From contig JAEZCR010000247.1 of the NCBI GenBank assembly GCA_023433465.1, positions 1 to 64,000 of the forward strand: a stretch of 64,000 nt of DNA, read 5' to 3'. The stretch comes from Pseudomonadota bacterium (GTDB lineage: Bacteria > Pseudomonadota > Gammaproteobacteria > Steroidobacterales > Steroidobacteraceae). Below, piece by piece: positions 24,458 through 33,411 of this stretch; position 1 is the stretch's first letter; the number at the start of each line of letters is the position of its first letter. Both the position numbers and the translations under genes were made by a program. The notes under the pieces were generated by a model. It had not been told where the DNA came from. It saw only the letters and a list, made by a program, of their open reading frames with translations, and made no database searches.

Positions 24458-26659
24458 ATGGAGTACCTCAACTTCCCCATCGTGGCGCTCGCGGCGGCCC
24501 TGGTCTGCCTGATCGGCGTGTCCATCTACGCGATCATGCAGCGCGGCAGCCTGCGCAACCGGGACGAGCAGCTGGTCGTCGCGCGCGCACAAGCCTACGC
24601 GATGCTCGAGCTGTCGCAGGCCGGCGTGTTGTTCCTCGATCGCGAACACAAGTTGATGGGCGAGGCCTCGGCGGCCGCGCCCGAGTTGTTGGGCCACACC
24701 TGCGCGCCCGGCACGGCGTTCGTGCAGGCGATAGCCGAGCTCGTCGACGTGCACGTCCGCCGGGACGCCGTCGCGTACCTCGAGTCGTTGTGGAAGGCCG
24801 AGCCCACCGCGCTGGTCGATGCCACGGCCAATCCACTGCAGCGCGTGCATTCCGGTTCGCGGCATCTCGCGATCCGCTTCGCACGCCTCGTCGTCGACGG
24901 GCGCGTGCATCACATCATCGTTTCGCTGGAAAAGATCTCCGCGCCGCGCATCGTGCCGCACACGATCGAGGTGCCCGTTCTCGATGAAGACACCTTCGCG
25001 AAGCGGATCGCCGGTGAGACCGGTACGCGCCCGGCGCTGAAAGTACCGATGCCCGCCGCGGAGGAGCCAGCGAAGAGTGAGCCGCCCGCGGCGACGGCGC
25101 TTGCTGCCGCGCCCTCCGAGCCTGTCCCGGCCGCGCTGCCCGGCGAGCCCGTGAAGTCGGCGGCGCCGCAGAGTTCGTCGGAGCTGACCGGCGATCTGGA
25201 ACTCGGCCCGCTCGACATCACGTCCGATTCCTTGCCGAACCCGAAGGCGCCCCCCTCGGTCACGCTGCCGGCGCTCATCCAGGTGAGCATCGGTGAGGAG
25301 CCCGCCAACTCGGACAAGGCCGCGGATACCAGCAGCGCGGACACATCGGCGGAGAGAACCGTCGAAAAGACCGCTATCATCGAAGCGCTCTCGTTCACGC
25401 AATCCGGCGAAGTTGTGCCGCGAACGGCCGCGAAATCGCCCGATCCCATCCCGACGCTCGCGTCCGACGATGCCGGCCCACTTGCCGCGACGACGCCCGC
25501 TCCGCACTCTCCCGGCGACTCGCTGCCCGGGATGCCCGCGAACTTCGATCCAGCCGCGATCATCGAGCCGCGCGATCCGCGCCTGACCGAAGTCCTCGGC
25601 GAGGTCATGCGCGTGGACGCGGCGCGTCTCGAGACTTTCCTGGCGGAGGCGCGCGAGAAGGCCGGCCAGCTGCGCGCCATCCTCAAACTACCCGCGCGCG
25701 AGCCGCAGGCGTTTCGCGAGAAGCTCGTGCTCATCCTCGAGCTCATCCGCGGCATTCACGCGCGCGCGAAGCGGCTGCCGCTGCCATCGGTGTGCGAACG
25801 CGCGCAGCGCTTCGAGGATTCGCTCAACGCGTTGCGCGACCGCCAGCAGCTGTCGGGCAACGATTTCCTGCCGCTTGCCGTCAAGCTCGACGACCTGCTG
25901 AGCCATCTCGCGATCCAGGGTGAGGTCGTCACGCGCCTGCGCGAGTGGCGCGTGCAGAACGGCGACCAGCCGACGGGCGACATCGACTCGACTCGCCGCT
26001 CCGCGACCGCCACGGGCACGACGATTCGCCAGCCGCGCATCGCGCGCGAGGACGCCTTGCCCACCACCGCGACGCAGAAGGTCGCGCGGTTATCCGATCT
26101 TTCACAGGAAAGCCTGGGCGAGATGGCGCAGTTCCTCGCCGACATGTACGGCAAGCGCGTGTCGCTCGTCGTCGTCGGCCTCGAGGACGTGCCCGGAGCC
26201 TACCGGCGCGTCATCGAGAAGATCCTGGGCCAGCTCATCCACAATGCGATACGTCACGGCCTCGAAGCGCCGACGGAGCGCGCGCTCGCGGACAAGCCGG
26301 AAACCGGCACGGTCTCCGTGCAGTTCGCGCAGATGGGCGCGGATGGATTCCAGCTCAGCGTGCAGGACGACGGCCGCGGACTCGATCACGACAAGATCCG
26401 CGCGGAAGCCGTGCGCCAGGGCGTGCTGACTCCCGAAGCCGCGGCCAACATCGATCCGCGCAAGCTCGCGAGCCTGATCTTCCGTCCCGGCTTCACCACC
26501 GCCGAGGGCGGCGCGCGCGGCAACGGCATGGACGTCGTGCGCGAGCTCGTGAACAAGGCCGGCGGGCGCGTCGGCATCGCGACCAAGCCGGGCGAATACA
26601 CGCGTTTCCGCGTGTCGCTGCCGCACGCGAAGAAGAACTCCGACGCCGCGGTGGCCTGA
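24458..26659 (+). CDS. CheA-like membrane-anchored histidine kinase (Hpt + HATPase, no CheW domain)
   Basis: 733 aa. There is one N-terminal membrane helix (about 7-27), a PAS-like segment (ELSQAGVLFLDREHKLMG, 50-67), and a 200-residue Pro/Ala/Ser linker. An Hpt-like domain (about 385-470) has candidate His434 (RGIHARAKRL). The ATPase domain carries a CheA-style N box (QLIHNAIRHGLE), G1 (DDGRGLD) and G2 (GARGNGMDVV). The protein ends after the ATPase without the P5/CheW-like module that couples CheA to receptors. It starts 6 bp after the kinase gene. The partner is unknown. Confidence 0.85.
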   Translation: MEYLNFPIVALAAALVCLIGVSIYAIMQRGSLRNRDEQLVVARAQAYAMLELSQAGVLFLDREHKLMGEASAAAPELLGHTCAPGTAFVQAIAELVDVHVRRDAVAYLESLWKAEPTALVDATANPLQRVHSGSRHLAIRFARLVVDGRVHHIIVSLEKISAPRIVPHTIEVPVLDEDTFAKRIAGETGTRPALKVPMPAAEEPAKSEPPAATALAAAPSEPVPAALPGEPVKSAAPQSSSELTGDLELGPLDITSDSLPNPKAPPSVTLPALIQVSIGEEPANSDKAADTSSADTSAERTVEKTAIIEALSFTQSGEVVPRTAAKSPDPIPTLASDDAGPLAATTPAPHSPGDSLPGMPANFDPAAIIEPRDPRLTEVLGEVMRVDAARLETFLAEAREKAGQLRAILKLPAREPQAFREKLVLILELIRGIHARAKRLPLPSVCERAQRFEDSLNALRDRQQLSGNDFLPLAVKLDDLLSHLAIQGEVVTRLREWRVQNGDQPTGDIDSTRRSATATGTTIRQPRIAREDALPTTATQKVARLSDLSQESLGEMAQFLADMYGKRVSLVVVGLEDVPGAYRRVIEKILGQLIHNAIRHGLEAPTERALADKPETGTVSVQFAQMGADGFQLSVQDDGRGLDHDKIRAEAVRQGVLTPEAAANIDPRKLASLIFRPGFTTAEGGARGNGMDVVRELVNKAGGRVGIATKPGEYTRFRVSLPHAKKNSDAAVA

Positions 26660-26674
26660 GCCCGGAGCCGCGCC

Positions 26675-26692
26675 GCGCGCGAACTCGCGCGC
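26675..26692. terminator. GC hairpin between convergent signalling cluster and KTSC gene
   Basis: GCGCGCG and CGCGCGC (26675-26681 and 26686-26692) form a 7-bp stem around AACT. It lies 16 bp after the stop of the CheA-like gene and 8 bp before the end of the KTSC gene on the other strand, the expected place for a bidirectional terminator. No T-tract. Confidence 0.4.
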
Positions 26693-26699
26693 GCCATGA

Positions 26700-26897
26700 T
26701 CAGTTCAGTTGCGCGTACCGGTACTGGTCGCGCACGTTCGCGTTGAAGTACTGACCCTTGGAAAACGCGCGCCGCATTTCCTGGTACGTCTGCTCGGGCA
26801 CGTCGAAGTACCGGTAGTGGCGCCCGGACACGAACAACACGTCGAGCTGGTGACCGAGGGGATCGTAGCGATACGCGCGGATGACGCTCGAGGGCAT
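26700..26897 (-). CDS. KTSC domain protein (65 aa)
   Basis: MPSSVIRAYRYDPLGHQLDV and RYFDVPEQTYQEMRRAFSKG match the small KTSC domain, named for the conserved Lys-Thr-Ser-Cys region; here the equivalent is AFSKGQYFNANVRDQY. The ATG at 26897 begins directly at the domain; an ATG at 26912 would add MRPLR. The domain is found in lysyl-tRNA synthetase C-terminal extensions and in free-standing small proteins; it may bind RNA but the function is not established. Confidence 0.85.
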   Translation of the reverse strand: MPSSVIRAYRYDPLGHQLDVLFVSGRHYRYFDVPEQTYQEMRRAFSKGQYFNANVRDQYRYAQLN

Positions 26898-26979
26898 GCG
26901 GAGTGGACGCATGCGATGCGCGCGAGTTTCGCAACGCGCTGGGGCCGCGAAGTCGTCCGACTGGAATTCGCGGCGGTGT

Positions 26980-28290
26980 TTACTTCTCCGCGGGCGACTT
27001 CTCTTTCACGAAGCGCCGCCCCAGCCACCAGCCATTGATGGCCCACAGCGCCGCGACGGCCGCCGCGGTGAGCGCCTGCGCGGTGCCGCCCATGCCGATC
27101 GCGTCGAGCACTCTCTTGGCCTGCGCGAAGCCCGCGTCCGCGATGCGGTATACCGCCACGTCGCAGACGTTCTTCGCCTTGTACTTGCTCTCCTTGTCGA
27201 CCTTGCTGAAGAGCATCTCGCGGCCCGGACGAATGAATGCGTATTCACCCCAGCGGCGCAGCACCATCGCGGCGGCCATCACGCTGAACGTACCGAACGC
27301 CGCGTACACGGTGAGGCCGAACACCATGACGAGCGGAATGGTCACGAGCAGCACGATCACGCCCAGGCGCGTGGCGATGAGGCCGGTGAGGAAGAGCTGC
27401 GTGAGAAACACGAGGAACTGCACGATGAAATCGAGGCTCGCGAACACCTGCGTGCGCTCCGCCAGCTCCTCGAACTTCTGCTCCACGAGCTCGAGCTGCT
27501 CGAAATAGAGAAACGTGTTGATCGCCGAAATGCCGGCGATGAACAGCGCGATGCCGCGCAGATAGGGGTTGCGCATGACGAGCATGAAACCCGCGAACGG
27601 GTTGCCGCCGAGCGCGCGCTCGCGTTCCGATAGATGCGCGGGCCCGGCCACGGCGTCCGGCGACATTCGCCGCCATTCGATCATGAGCAGTCGTTGCAGG
27701 ACGATGGCCAGCACGTACATGCCCGCGCCGAAATACAGCACGCCTTCGTTGCCGATCTTCGTCACGAGCAGCGCGGTGAGCATCGGGCCGAGGAAAGCGC
27801 CGGCCGTGCCGCCGGCCGCGATGATGCCGATGAGCCGCTTGCTCTGTTCGCTCGAGATGATCTCGAGGATCAGACTCCAGAACATCGAGACCAGCAGCAG
27901 GTTCATCACGCTGATCGCGACGTAGAAGATCTTGGCCACCATCGGATCGGGCGTCTGGCCCACGAAGATCCGCGCGGTCGCGAAGAACGCGACGACCATG
28001 AACCCGTAGATCGCCGGGATCAGCACGGCGCGCCGCACGCGCGCGACGAGCCAGCCGTACAGCGGCACGATCAGGATCGCGACGATGGCGGTGAACACCC
28101 ACAGGTTCTGCGTCGCCTCGCGGCCGAGGATCGTGCCGATGGTCTCGCGCACCGGCCGCACGGCGAAGTAACCACCCAGCACGCAGAACAGCAGCAGGAA
28201 GCCGGTGATGACGATGCGCGCTTCCGAGCCGTTGACCGGGAACCAGGGCTCTTTGTTAGGCGACGCCGGGGCGCCCGAGGGTGTATTCAT
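26980..28290 (-). CDS. MFS-like NTP/NDP exchange transporter family protein
   Basis: 436 aa with about 12 hydrophobic helices. GGYFAVRPVRETIGTILGREATQNLWVFTA at the N-terminus (cut here to short pieces: YFAVRPVRETIG; LWVFTA) matches bacterial relatives of the TLC/ATP-ADP carrier family. A long C-terminal cytoplasmic segment includes YAFIRPGREMLFSKVDKES. Free-living proteobacteria often carry one such gene; the cargo is unproven and nucleotide exchange is not expected. It lies 11 bp from the beta-CASP gene on the same strand and may share its transcript. Confidence 0.8.
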   Translation of the reverse strand: MNTPSGAPASPNKEPWFPVNGSEARIVITGFLLLFCVLGGYFAVRPVRETIGTILGREATQNLWVFTAIVAILIVPLYGWLVARVRRAVLIPAIYGFMVVAFFATARIFVGQTPDPMVAKIFYVAISVMNLLLVSMFWSLILEIISSEQSKRLIGIIAAGGTAGAFLGPMLTALLVTKIGNEGVLYFGAGMYVLAIVLQRLLMIEWRRMSPDAVAGPAHLSERERALGGNPFAGFMLVMRNPYLRGIALFIAGISAINTFLYFEQLELVEQKFEELAERTQVFASLDFIVQFLVFLTQLFLTGLIATRLGVIVLLVTIPLVMVFGLTVYAAFGTFSVMAAAMVLRRWGEYAFIRPGREMLFSKVDKESKYKAKNVCDVAVYRIADAGFAQAKRVLDAIGMGGTAQALTAAAVAALWAINGWWLGRRFVKEKSPAEK

Positions 28291-28301
28291 CCGACCCGAT
28301 C

Positions 28302-29723
28302 CTACGCGGTGACCGCGTCACGGGCCAGCGCGGGCAAGGCGGCCAGATCGATTTTCAGGCCCGGACGAGTGATGGTCGCGGATGCACCGCGTTCACGCAG
28401 CTTCACCGCGAGTCCCTCCGCGGACTTTGGTTCGCCGTGCACGAGATACACCGGCGGGCGGCCGGTGAAGTTGTCGTACCAGCGCAGGAGATCCTCCTGG
28501 TCGCCGTGCGCGGAGAGTCCGCCGATCGTGTGGATCTGCGCTCGCACGGGAACCTCGCGGCCATGGATGCGCACTTCGGGACGACGATCGACGAGCTGAC
28601 GGCCGAGCGTGCCCGGTGCCTGGAAGCCGACGATGATCACGTGCGACTCCGCCCGCGGCAGGTTGTGCTTGAGGTGATGCACGACGCGCCCGCCGTTGGC
28701 CATGCCGCTGCCGGCGATGATGATCGCGCCGCCGCGTTGATCGTTGATCGCGCGCGAGTCGTCCGACGTTTCGCTGAGCAGGAGGTTGGGCAGCGGCGGC
28801 ATCGCGCGGAACTCGCGCCGCAGCCGCGTGGCTTCCTCGTCGAAGCGGTCGTGGTGCCGCCAGTAGACGCCGCTCGCCTCGATCGCCATCGGGCTGTCGA
28901 GATAGACGCGCCAGCGTGCGATGTGCCACAGCGCGTAGTTCTTCGCGAGTAGATAGAGGATCTCCTGGCTGCGGCCGATCGCGAACGCCGGGATGATCAC
29001 GTTGCCGCCGCCGCTCGCCGCGGCCGCGAGCACGGCGCCGAATTCGCGTTCCGTGTCGGTGCGATTGCGGTGACGGCGGTCGCCGTACGTGCTTTCCATG
29101 AGCACCGCGTCGGCGGTATCGAAGCGCCACGGGTCCTGCAGGATGGGAGAGTCGTACTGACCGAGATCGCCCGAGAACACGATCTTGCGCTGCACGCCGC
29201 CCTCGCTCACCCACACTTCGATGCTGGAGGAGCCCAGGATGTGTCCGGCTTCGCGCACACGGACCTTGATGCCCGGCAGCAGCTCGCGCACCTGGTCGTA
29301 CGGAATGGTGTCGAGCCGATAAAGGGTCTCGCCCACGTCCGCGAGATCGAACAGGGGCGTGCTGGGCCGCGCGCCCTTCGGCAAGTCACGGTTCTGGCGC
29401 TCCGCCTCGCGCATCGAGAGGTACGCGGAATCCTTGAGCAGGATCGGCACGAGATCCGCGCACGCCGGATTGGTGTAGATCGGCCCGCGGAATCCCCGCT
29501 TCACGAGCAGCGGCAGCCGCCCGCAATGATCGATGTGCGTGTGGCTCAGCACGACGGCGTCAATCTTCCGGGCGTCGAACGGGAAGGGCTGGCGGTTGCG
29601 CTCGAGCGCGTCGCGGCCGCCCTGGATCTGGCCACAGTCGAGCAGCACCTGGTATCCGCCCACCCGCAGGATGTGGCAGGACCCGGTGACTTCGCCGGCG
29701 GCTCCAAAGAACTCCAATTCCAT
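28302..29723 (-). CDS. metallo-beta-lactamase/beta-CASP nuclease family protein
   Basis: 473 aa. The metallo-beta-lactamase core has the metal motif SHTHIDHCGRLP, with further ligands in EAGHILGSSS and FSGDLG. A beta-CASP domain (VIIPAFAIGRSQEILY) and a C-terminal RMMBL-like region (IGGLSAHGDQEDLLRW) follow. The order matches bacterial CPSF73-like RNA-processing exonucleases. It probably degrades or processes RNA in the cytoplasm, with two zinc ions. It starts 50 bp from the divergent oxidoreductase gene at 29773. Confidence 0.93.
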   Translation of the reverse strand: MELEFFGAAGEVTGSCHILRVGGYQVLLDCGQIQGGRDALERNRQPFPFDARKIDAVVLSHTHIDHCGRLPLLVKRGFRGPIYTNPACADLVPILLKDSAYLSMREAERQNRDLPKGARPSTPLFDLADVGETLYRLDTIPYDQVRELLPGIKVRVREAGHILGSSSIEVWVSEGGVQRKIVFSGDLGQYDSPILQDPWRFDTADAVLMESTYGDRRHRNRTDTEREFGAVLAAAASGGGNVIIPAFAIGRSQEILYLLAKNYALWHIARWRVYLDSPMAIEASGVYWRHHDRFDEEATRLRREFRAMPPLPNLLLSETSDDSRAINDQRGGAIIIAGSGMANGGRVVHHLKHNLPRAESHVIIVGFQAPGTLGRQLVDRRPEVRIHGREVPVRAQIHTIGGLSAHGDQEDLLRWYDNFTGRPPVYLVHGEPKSAEGLAVKLRERGASATITRPGLKIDLAALPALARDAVTA

Positions 29724-29772
29724 GGTGGCCTTACATTAACATCGTCCAAACCCGAGCTTGCGGAGACTCCCC

Positions 29773-31932
29773 ATGAGCGATTCATCGCCCCGTATGGACC
29801 GTCGCAATTTCATCATCGCGGGCGCCATCGCCAGCGGCGTCGCGGTCGGCGTCTACGTCGGCAAGCGGCGATTCGACATGGCCGGCGATGCGGGATCCGC
29901 GGGCGGCCGCACGCTGCAACCCAACGCCTACGTGCGCGTCGCGCCCGACGATTCGGTGACCGTGGTCATCGGCAAATCGGAGATGGGCCAGGGCATCTAC
30001 ACCGGCATCGCGATGGCGCTCGCCGAGGAGCTCGACGTCGATCCCGCGCGTGTGAAGGTGGAATTCGCCGGCGCGGACCCGGCGTTCAACGTGCCGTTCG
30101 CGCCGGTGCAGTTCACCGGCGGCAGCATGAGCACGAGCACGACGTTCATGCAGATGCGCGAGGCGGGCGCGCGCGTGCGCGCGATGCTGGTCGGCGCTGC
30201 CGCGGAGAAATGGAAAGTGGATCCCGCGAGCCTGCGCACCGAGAACGGCGTGGTTTACAGCGGCTCGCGCAAGTTGACGTACGGCAAGCTTGCCGACGCG
30301 GCGGCGGATCAGCCGATTCCCGAAAAGGTGACGCTCAAGGATCCGGCGCAGTTCCGTTATCTCGGCAAGCCGCAGAAGCGGCTCGATTCTCCCGCGAAGG
30401 TCGATGGCAGCGCGAAGTTCGGTCTCGACATGCGCGTGCCGGGAATGTTGTTCGCGGTGGTCGCGCGACCGCCGGTGGTCGGCGCGAAGCCCGGGCGCAT
30501 GGATGACACGGCTGCCCGCCTCGTCTCCGGCGTGGTGGACGTCAAGGAGATTCCCGCGGGCTTCGTCGTGTACGCGACGAACACCTGGGCCGCGAAGCGC
30601 GGCCGCGAGGCGTTGAAGATCGACTGGATCGAGGGTGCGAACCGCAGCTTCTCCACCGAAAACCAGCGTCGCGAATACCGGCAGCTCCTCCGCCGCACCG
30701 GCGAGGTGGCGCACGATGCGGGCGATGCGCGCAAGGCGCTCGCCTCCGCGGCCCAGAGCATCGACGTCGAATACGAGCTGCCTTACCTCGCGCATTCGCC
30801 GATGGAGCCGCTCAACTGCCTCGCCGACGTCCGTGCGGATGGCGTAGATCTGTATCTCGGCACGCAGATGCAGTCGCCGGATCGTGACGCCGTGGCCAGG
30901 GCTCTCGGCGTGGATCCGTCGACGGTGAAACTGCACGTCGCGTTCCTCGGCGGCGGCTTCGGCCGGCGCGCGCAGAAGTTCTCGGAAGCGGCGGTGGACG
31001 CCGCGCTCGCCTCCAAGGCCATCGGCAAACCGGTGCTCGTGACGCAGACGCGCGAGGACGACGTGACGGGGTTGTATTACCGACCGTTCGTGGTCTCGCG
31101 TGTGCGCGCGGGAGTGGATGCTTCGGGCACGCCGATCGCATGGCATCAGTCGGTAGCGAGCCAGGGTGTATTGCGCAACAGTCCGTTCGACGGGTTCATT
31201 CCGAAGGGCCAGAAGTGGGATCCGACGACCGTCGAGGGCATCAACGACATGCCCTACGCGATTCCGAATCTTTTCGTGGACGTGCACGAGGGGAACTCGC
31301 CCGTGCCCGTGTTGTGGTGGCGCTCGGTCGGACATTCGCAAACGGGATTCACGGTGAACTGCGCGATGGACGAGCTCGCCACGCTGACGGGACAGGATCC
31401 GGTGGAGATGCGCCGCAAGCTGCTCGCGGACAAGCCGCGGCATCGCGCCGTGCTCGACGCGGTCGCCGAGATGAGCGACTGGGCCGGCGGCGCGCCGCAG
31501 GGCCGCGGCCGCGGCGTCGCGATGCAGGAGTCGTTCGGCAGCATCGTCGCCGAAGTCGCCGAGGTATCAGTGGAAGACAACCAGGTGAAGGTCCACAAGG
31601 TGTGGTGCGCGATCGACTGCGGATTCGCCGCGAATCCGAGCGGCGTGATCGCGCAGATGGAGAGCGGCATCAATTACGGCCTGAGCGCGGCGCTCCATGG
31701 CGAGATCACGTTCGCGAACGGGCGCGTCGAACAGAGCAATTTCCACGACTACCAGATCCTGCGCGTCAACGAGGCACCCGAGGTCGAAGTGCGCATCATC
31801 AACAGCGGCGAACAGATGGGCGGAGCCGGCGAGCCCGGCACCCCACCGATCGCGCCGGCCGTGGCAAACGCGATCTTCGCGGCCACCGGCAAGCGGATCC
31901 GGAAACTCCCGATCTCGAAGAACCTCGCGTAG
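29773..31932 (+). CDS. molybdopterin-binding oxidoreductase, IorB-like (xanthine dehydrogenase family)
   Basis: 719 aa. The N-terminus has a twin-arginine-like motif in MDRRNFIIAGAIASGVA, so it is probably exported by Tat or anchored at the membrane. The molybdopterin-binding region follows (GKSEMGQGIYTGIAMALAEE; AFLGGGFGRRAQ; GEQMGGAGEPGTPP with the catalytic Glu region near the C-terminus). This is the large subunit type of isoquinoline 1-oxidoreductase. The small iron-sulfur partner (IorA) is not beside it. GGAG precedes the ATG. Substrate unknown. Confidence 0.9.
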   Translation: MSDSSPRMDRRNFIIAGAIASGVAVGVYVGKRRFDMAGDAGSAGGRTLQPNAYVRVAPDDSVTVVIGKSEMGQGIYTGIAMALAEELDVDPARVKVEFAGADPAFNVPFAPVQFTGGSMSTSTTFMQMREAGARVRAMLVGAAAEKWKVDPASLRTENGVVYSGSRKLTYGKLADAAADQPIPEKVTLKDPAQFRYLGKPQKRLDSPAKVDGSAKFGLDMRVPGMLFAVVARPPVVGAKPGRMDDTAARLVSGVVDVKEIPAGFVVYATNTWAAKRGREALKIDWIEGANRSFSTENQRREYRQLLRRTGEVAHDAGDARKALASAAQSIDVEYELPYLAHSPMEPLNCLADVRADGVDLYLGTQMQSPDRDAVARALGVDPSTVKLHVAFLGGGFGRRAQKFSEAAVDAALASKAIGKPVLVTQTREDDVTGLYYRPFVVSRVRAGVDASGTPIAWHQSVASQGVLRNSPFDGFIPKGQKWDPTTVEGINDMPYAIPNLFVDVHEGNSPVPVLWWRSVGHSQTGFTVNCAMDELATLTGQDPVEMRRKLLADKPRHRAVLDAVAEMSDWAGGAPQGRGRGVAMQESFGSIVAEVAEVSVEDNQVKVHKVWCAIDCGFAANPSGVIAQMESGINYGLSAALHGEITFANGRVEQSNFHDYQILRVNEAPEVEVRIINSGEQMGGAGEPGTPPIAPAVANAIFAATGKRIRKLPISKNLA

Positions 31933-32043
31933 GGTGGGGATTAGGTGCCGGTGTAAAAAGTGGGGATTAGCGGAGACGTCATCGCCGAAGCTGGCATCGC
32001 AGCGCTAATCCCCACTTTTTACACCGGCACCTAATCCCCACCC
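31932..32043. repeat. long perfect inverted repeat (41-bp arms, 30-nt loop)
   Basis: Arms 31932-31972 and 32003-32043 are perfect reverse complements. They carry the repeated unit GTGGGGATTAG twice per arm, around GGTGCCGGTGTAAAAA. The element sits between convergent genes (oxidoreductase stop at 31932, M20 stop at 32048) and the stop codon TAG of the former ends at its first base. It could act as a bidirectional terminator or be a mobile REP-like element. No transposase is nearby. Confidence 0.9.
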
Positions 32044-32047
32044 CCAA

Positions 32048-33307
32048 CTACTTGAGGTAGTCGATCGCGATCTGCGTCATCGCACGCGAAGCAATCGGCA
32101 GCGCCGCCTCATCCAGGTAGAACAACGGCGAGTGGTTAGCCGGCGCGCCGGTGACGTTCGTACCCTTCGGCGTCACGCCGACCATGAAGAAGAAGCTCGG
32201 CACTTTCCTGCCGTAGTACGCGAAATCCTCGGCGCCGGTGATCAGCGCGATCTCCTGCACGTTCTCGGCGCCCGGCACCTTGCGCAGCACGGGCAGCACG
32301 CGTTCGGTGAGCTTCGGATCGTTGTAGGTCACGGGGTTGCTGTACGGCTCGAGCTCGAACGTCGCGGTCGCGCCGTTCGCCGCGGCGGTGTTCTCCACGA
32401 CGCGTTTCATCGCCGCGGTGATTTGCTCGAACTGCCCCGCGTCGAACGTGCGGATCGTGCCGATCATCTCGACCGAATCGGGAATGATGTTGTTGCGCAC
32501 GCCGCCCTTGATCGCGCCGACCGACACCACGGCCGGGTTATGCGTGAGGTCCAGCTGCCGGCTGACCACCGTCTGCAGCGCGTTGACGATCTGCGCGGCG
32601 GTCACGATCGGGTCGACGCCCTGCCAGGGACGCGAGCCGTGCGTCTGTTTCCCCGTGACCACGACCTTCCAGGCCTGCGAGCTCGCCATGAAAGGCCCGC
32701 TGCGGTACCCGATCGTTCCCGTGTTGAGTGACGCCCACGCATGCCATCCGACGGTGATCTCGGGTTTGTACTTGTCGAAAATGCCTTCCGCGAGCATCAC
32801 GGATGCCCCACCCTTCTCCCCGGGCGGCGCGCCCTCCTCGGCCGGCTGGAACACGAACAACACGTTGCCGCGCAGCATTCCTTTCATGTTCGCGAGCGTC
32901 TCGGCGACGCCCATGAGCACGGCCGTGTGCGCATCGTGACCGCAGGCATGCATGACGCCCACTTCCTCGCCGCGGTAGTTTGACCGGGCCACGGATCGGA
33001 ACGGCACGTCGGTGCGTTCGGTGACCGGCAACGCGTCCATGTCCGCGCGCAATGCGATCGTCGGCCCCGGTTTCCCCGTTCGCAGCAGGCCTACTACCCC
33101 GGTATGCGCGATGCCGGTCTGCACCTCCAGTCCGAGCCCGCGCAAGTGATCCGCCACGATCTGCGCCGTACGCACTTCGCGATTCGAAAGCTCAGGGTGC
33201 TGGTGAAAATCCCGCCGCCAGGCGATGACCTTGGCGTCGACGTCCGCCGCCGAGACCGGCATGGACACGATCAACAGGAACGCGAGACCAAACTTCTTGT
33301 AGGCCAT
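32048..33307 (-). CDS. M20 family amidohydrolase (exported)
   Basis: 419 aa. A signal peptide (MAYKKFGLAFLLIVSMPVSA) is followed by a metallopeptidase/amidohydrolase core: ALRADMDALPV, HACGHDAHTAVL, FQPAEEGAPP, NHSPLF. These contain the metal-binding His, Cys and Glu of N-acyl amino acid or hippurate hydrolases. The ATG at 33307 is chosen because a signal peptide begins there. Likely periplasmic hydrolysis of N-acyl amino acids; the exact substrate is unknown. Confidence 0.92.
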   Translation of the reverse strand: MAYKKFGLAFLLIVSMPVSAADVDAKVIAWRRDFHQHPELSNREVRTAQIVADHLRGLGLEVQTGIAHTGVVGLLRTGKPGPTIALRADMDALPVTERTDVPFRSVARSNYRGEEVGVMHACGHDAHTAVLMGVAETLANMKGMLRGNVLFVFQPAEEGAPPGEKGGASVMLAEGIFDKYKPEITVGWHAWASLNTGTIGYRSGPFMASSQAWKVVVTGKQTHGSRPWQGVDPIVTAAQIVNALQTVVSRQLDLTHNPAVVSVGAIKGGVRNNIIPDSVEMIGTIRTFDAGQFEQITAAMKRVVENTAAANGATATFELEPYSNPVTYNDPKLTERVLPVLRKVPGAENVQEIALITGAEDFAYYGRKVPSFFFMVGVTPKGTNVTGAPANHSPLFYLDEAALPIASRAMTQIAIDYLK

Positions 33308-33411
33308 TGGTTGTAGGCAAACGTCGACATGGGGAACCGAGTCTGCGCTGACTGGTCGCACCCCTGCAACGCATCGATACTCATCGGTCGCGAGAAGGAA
33401 TCTCAAGATCC

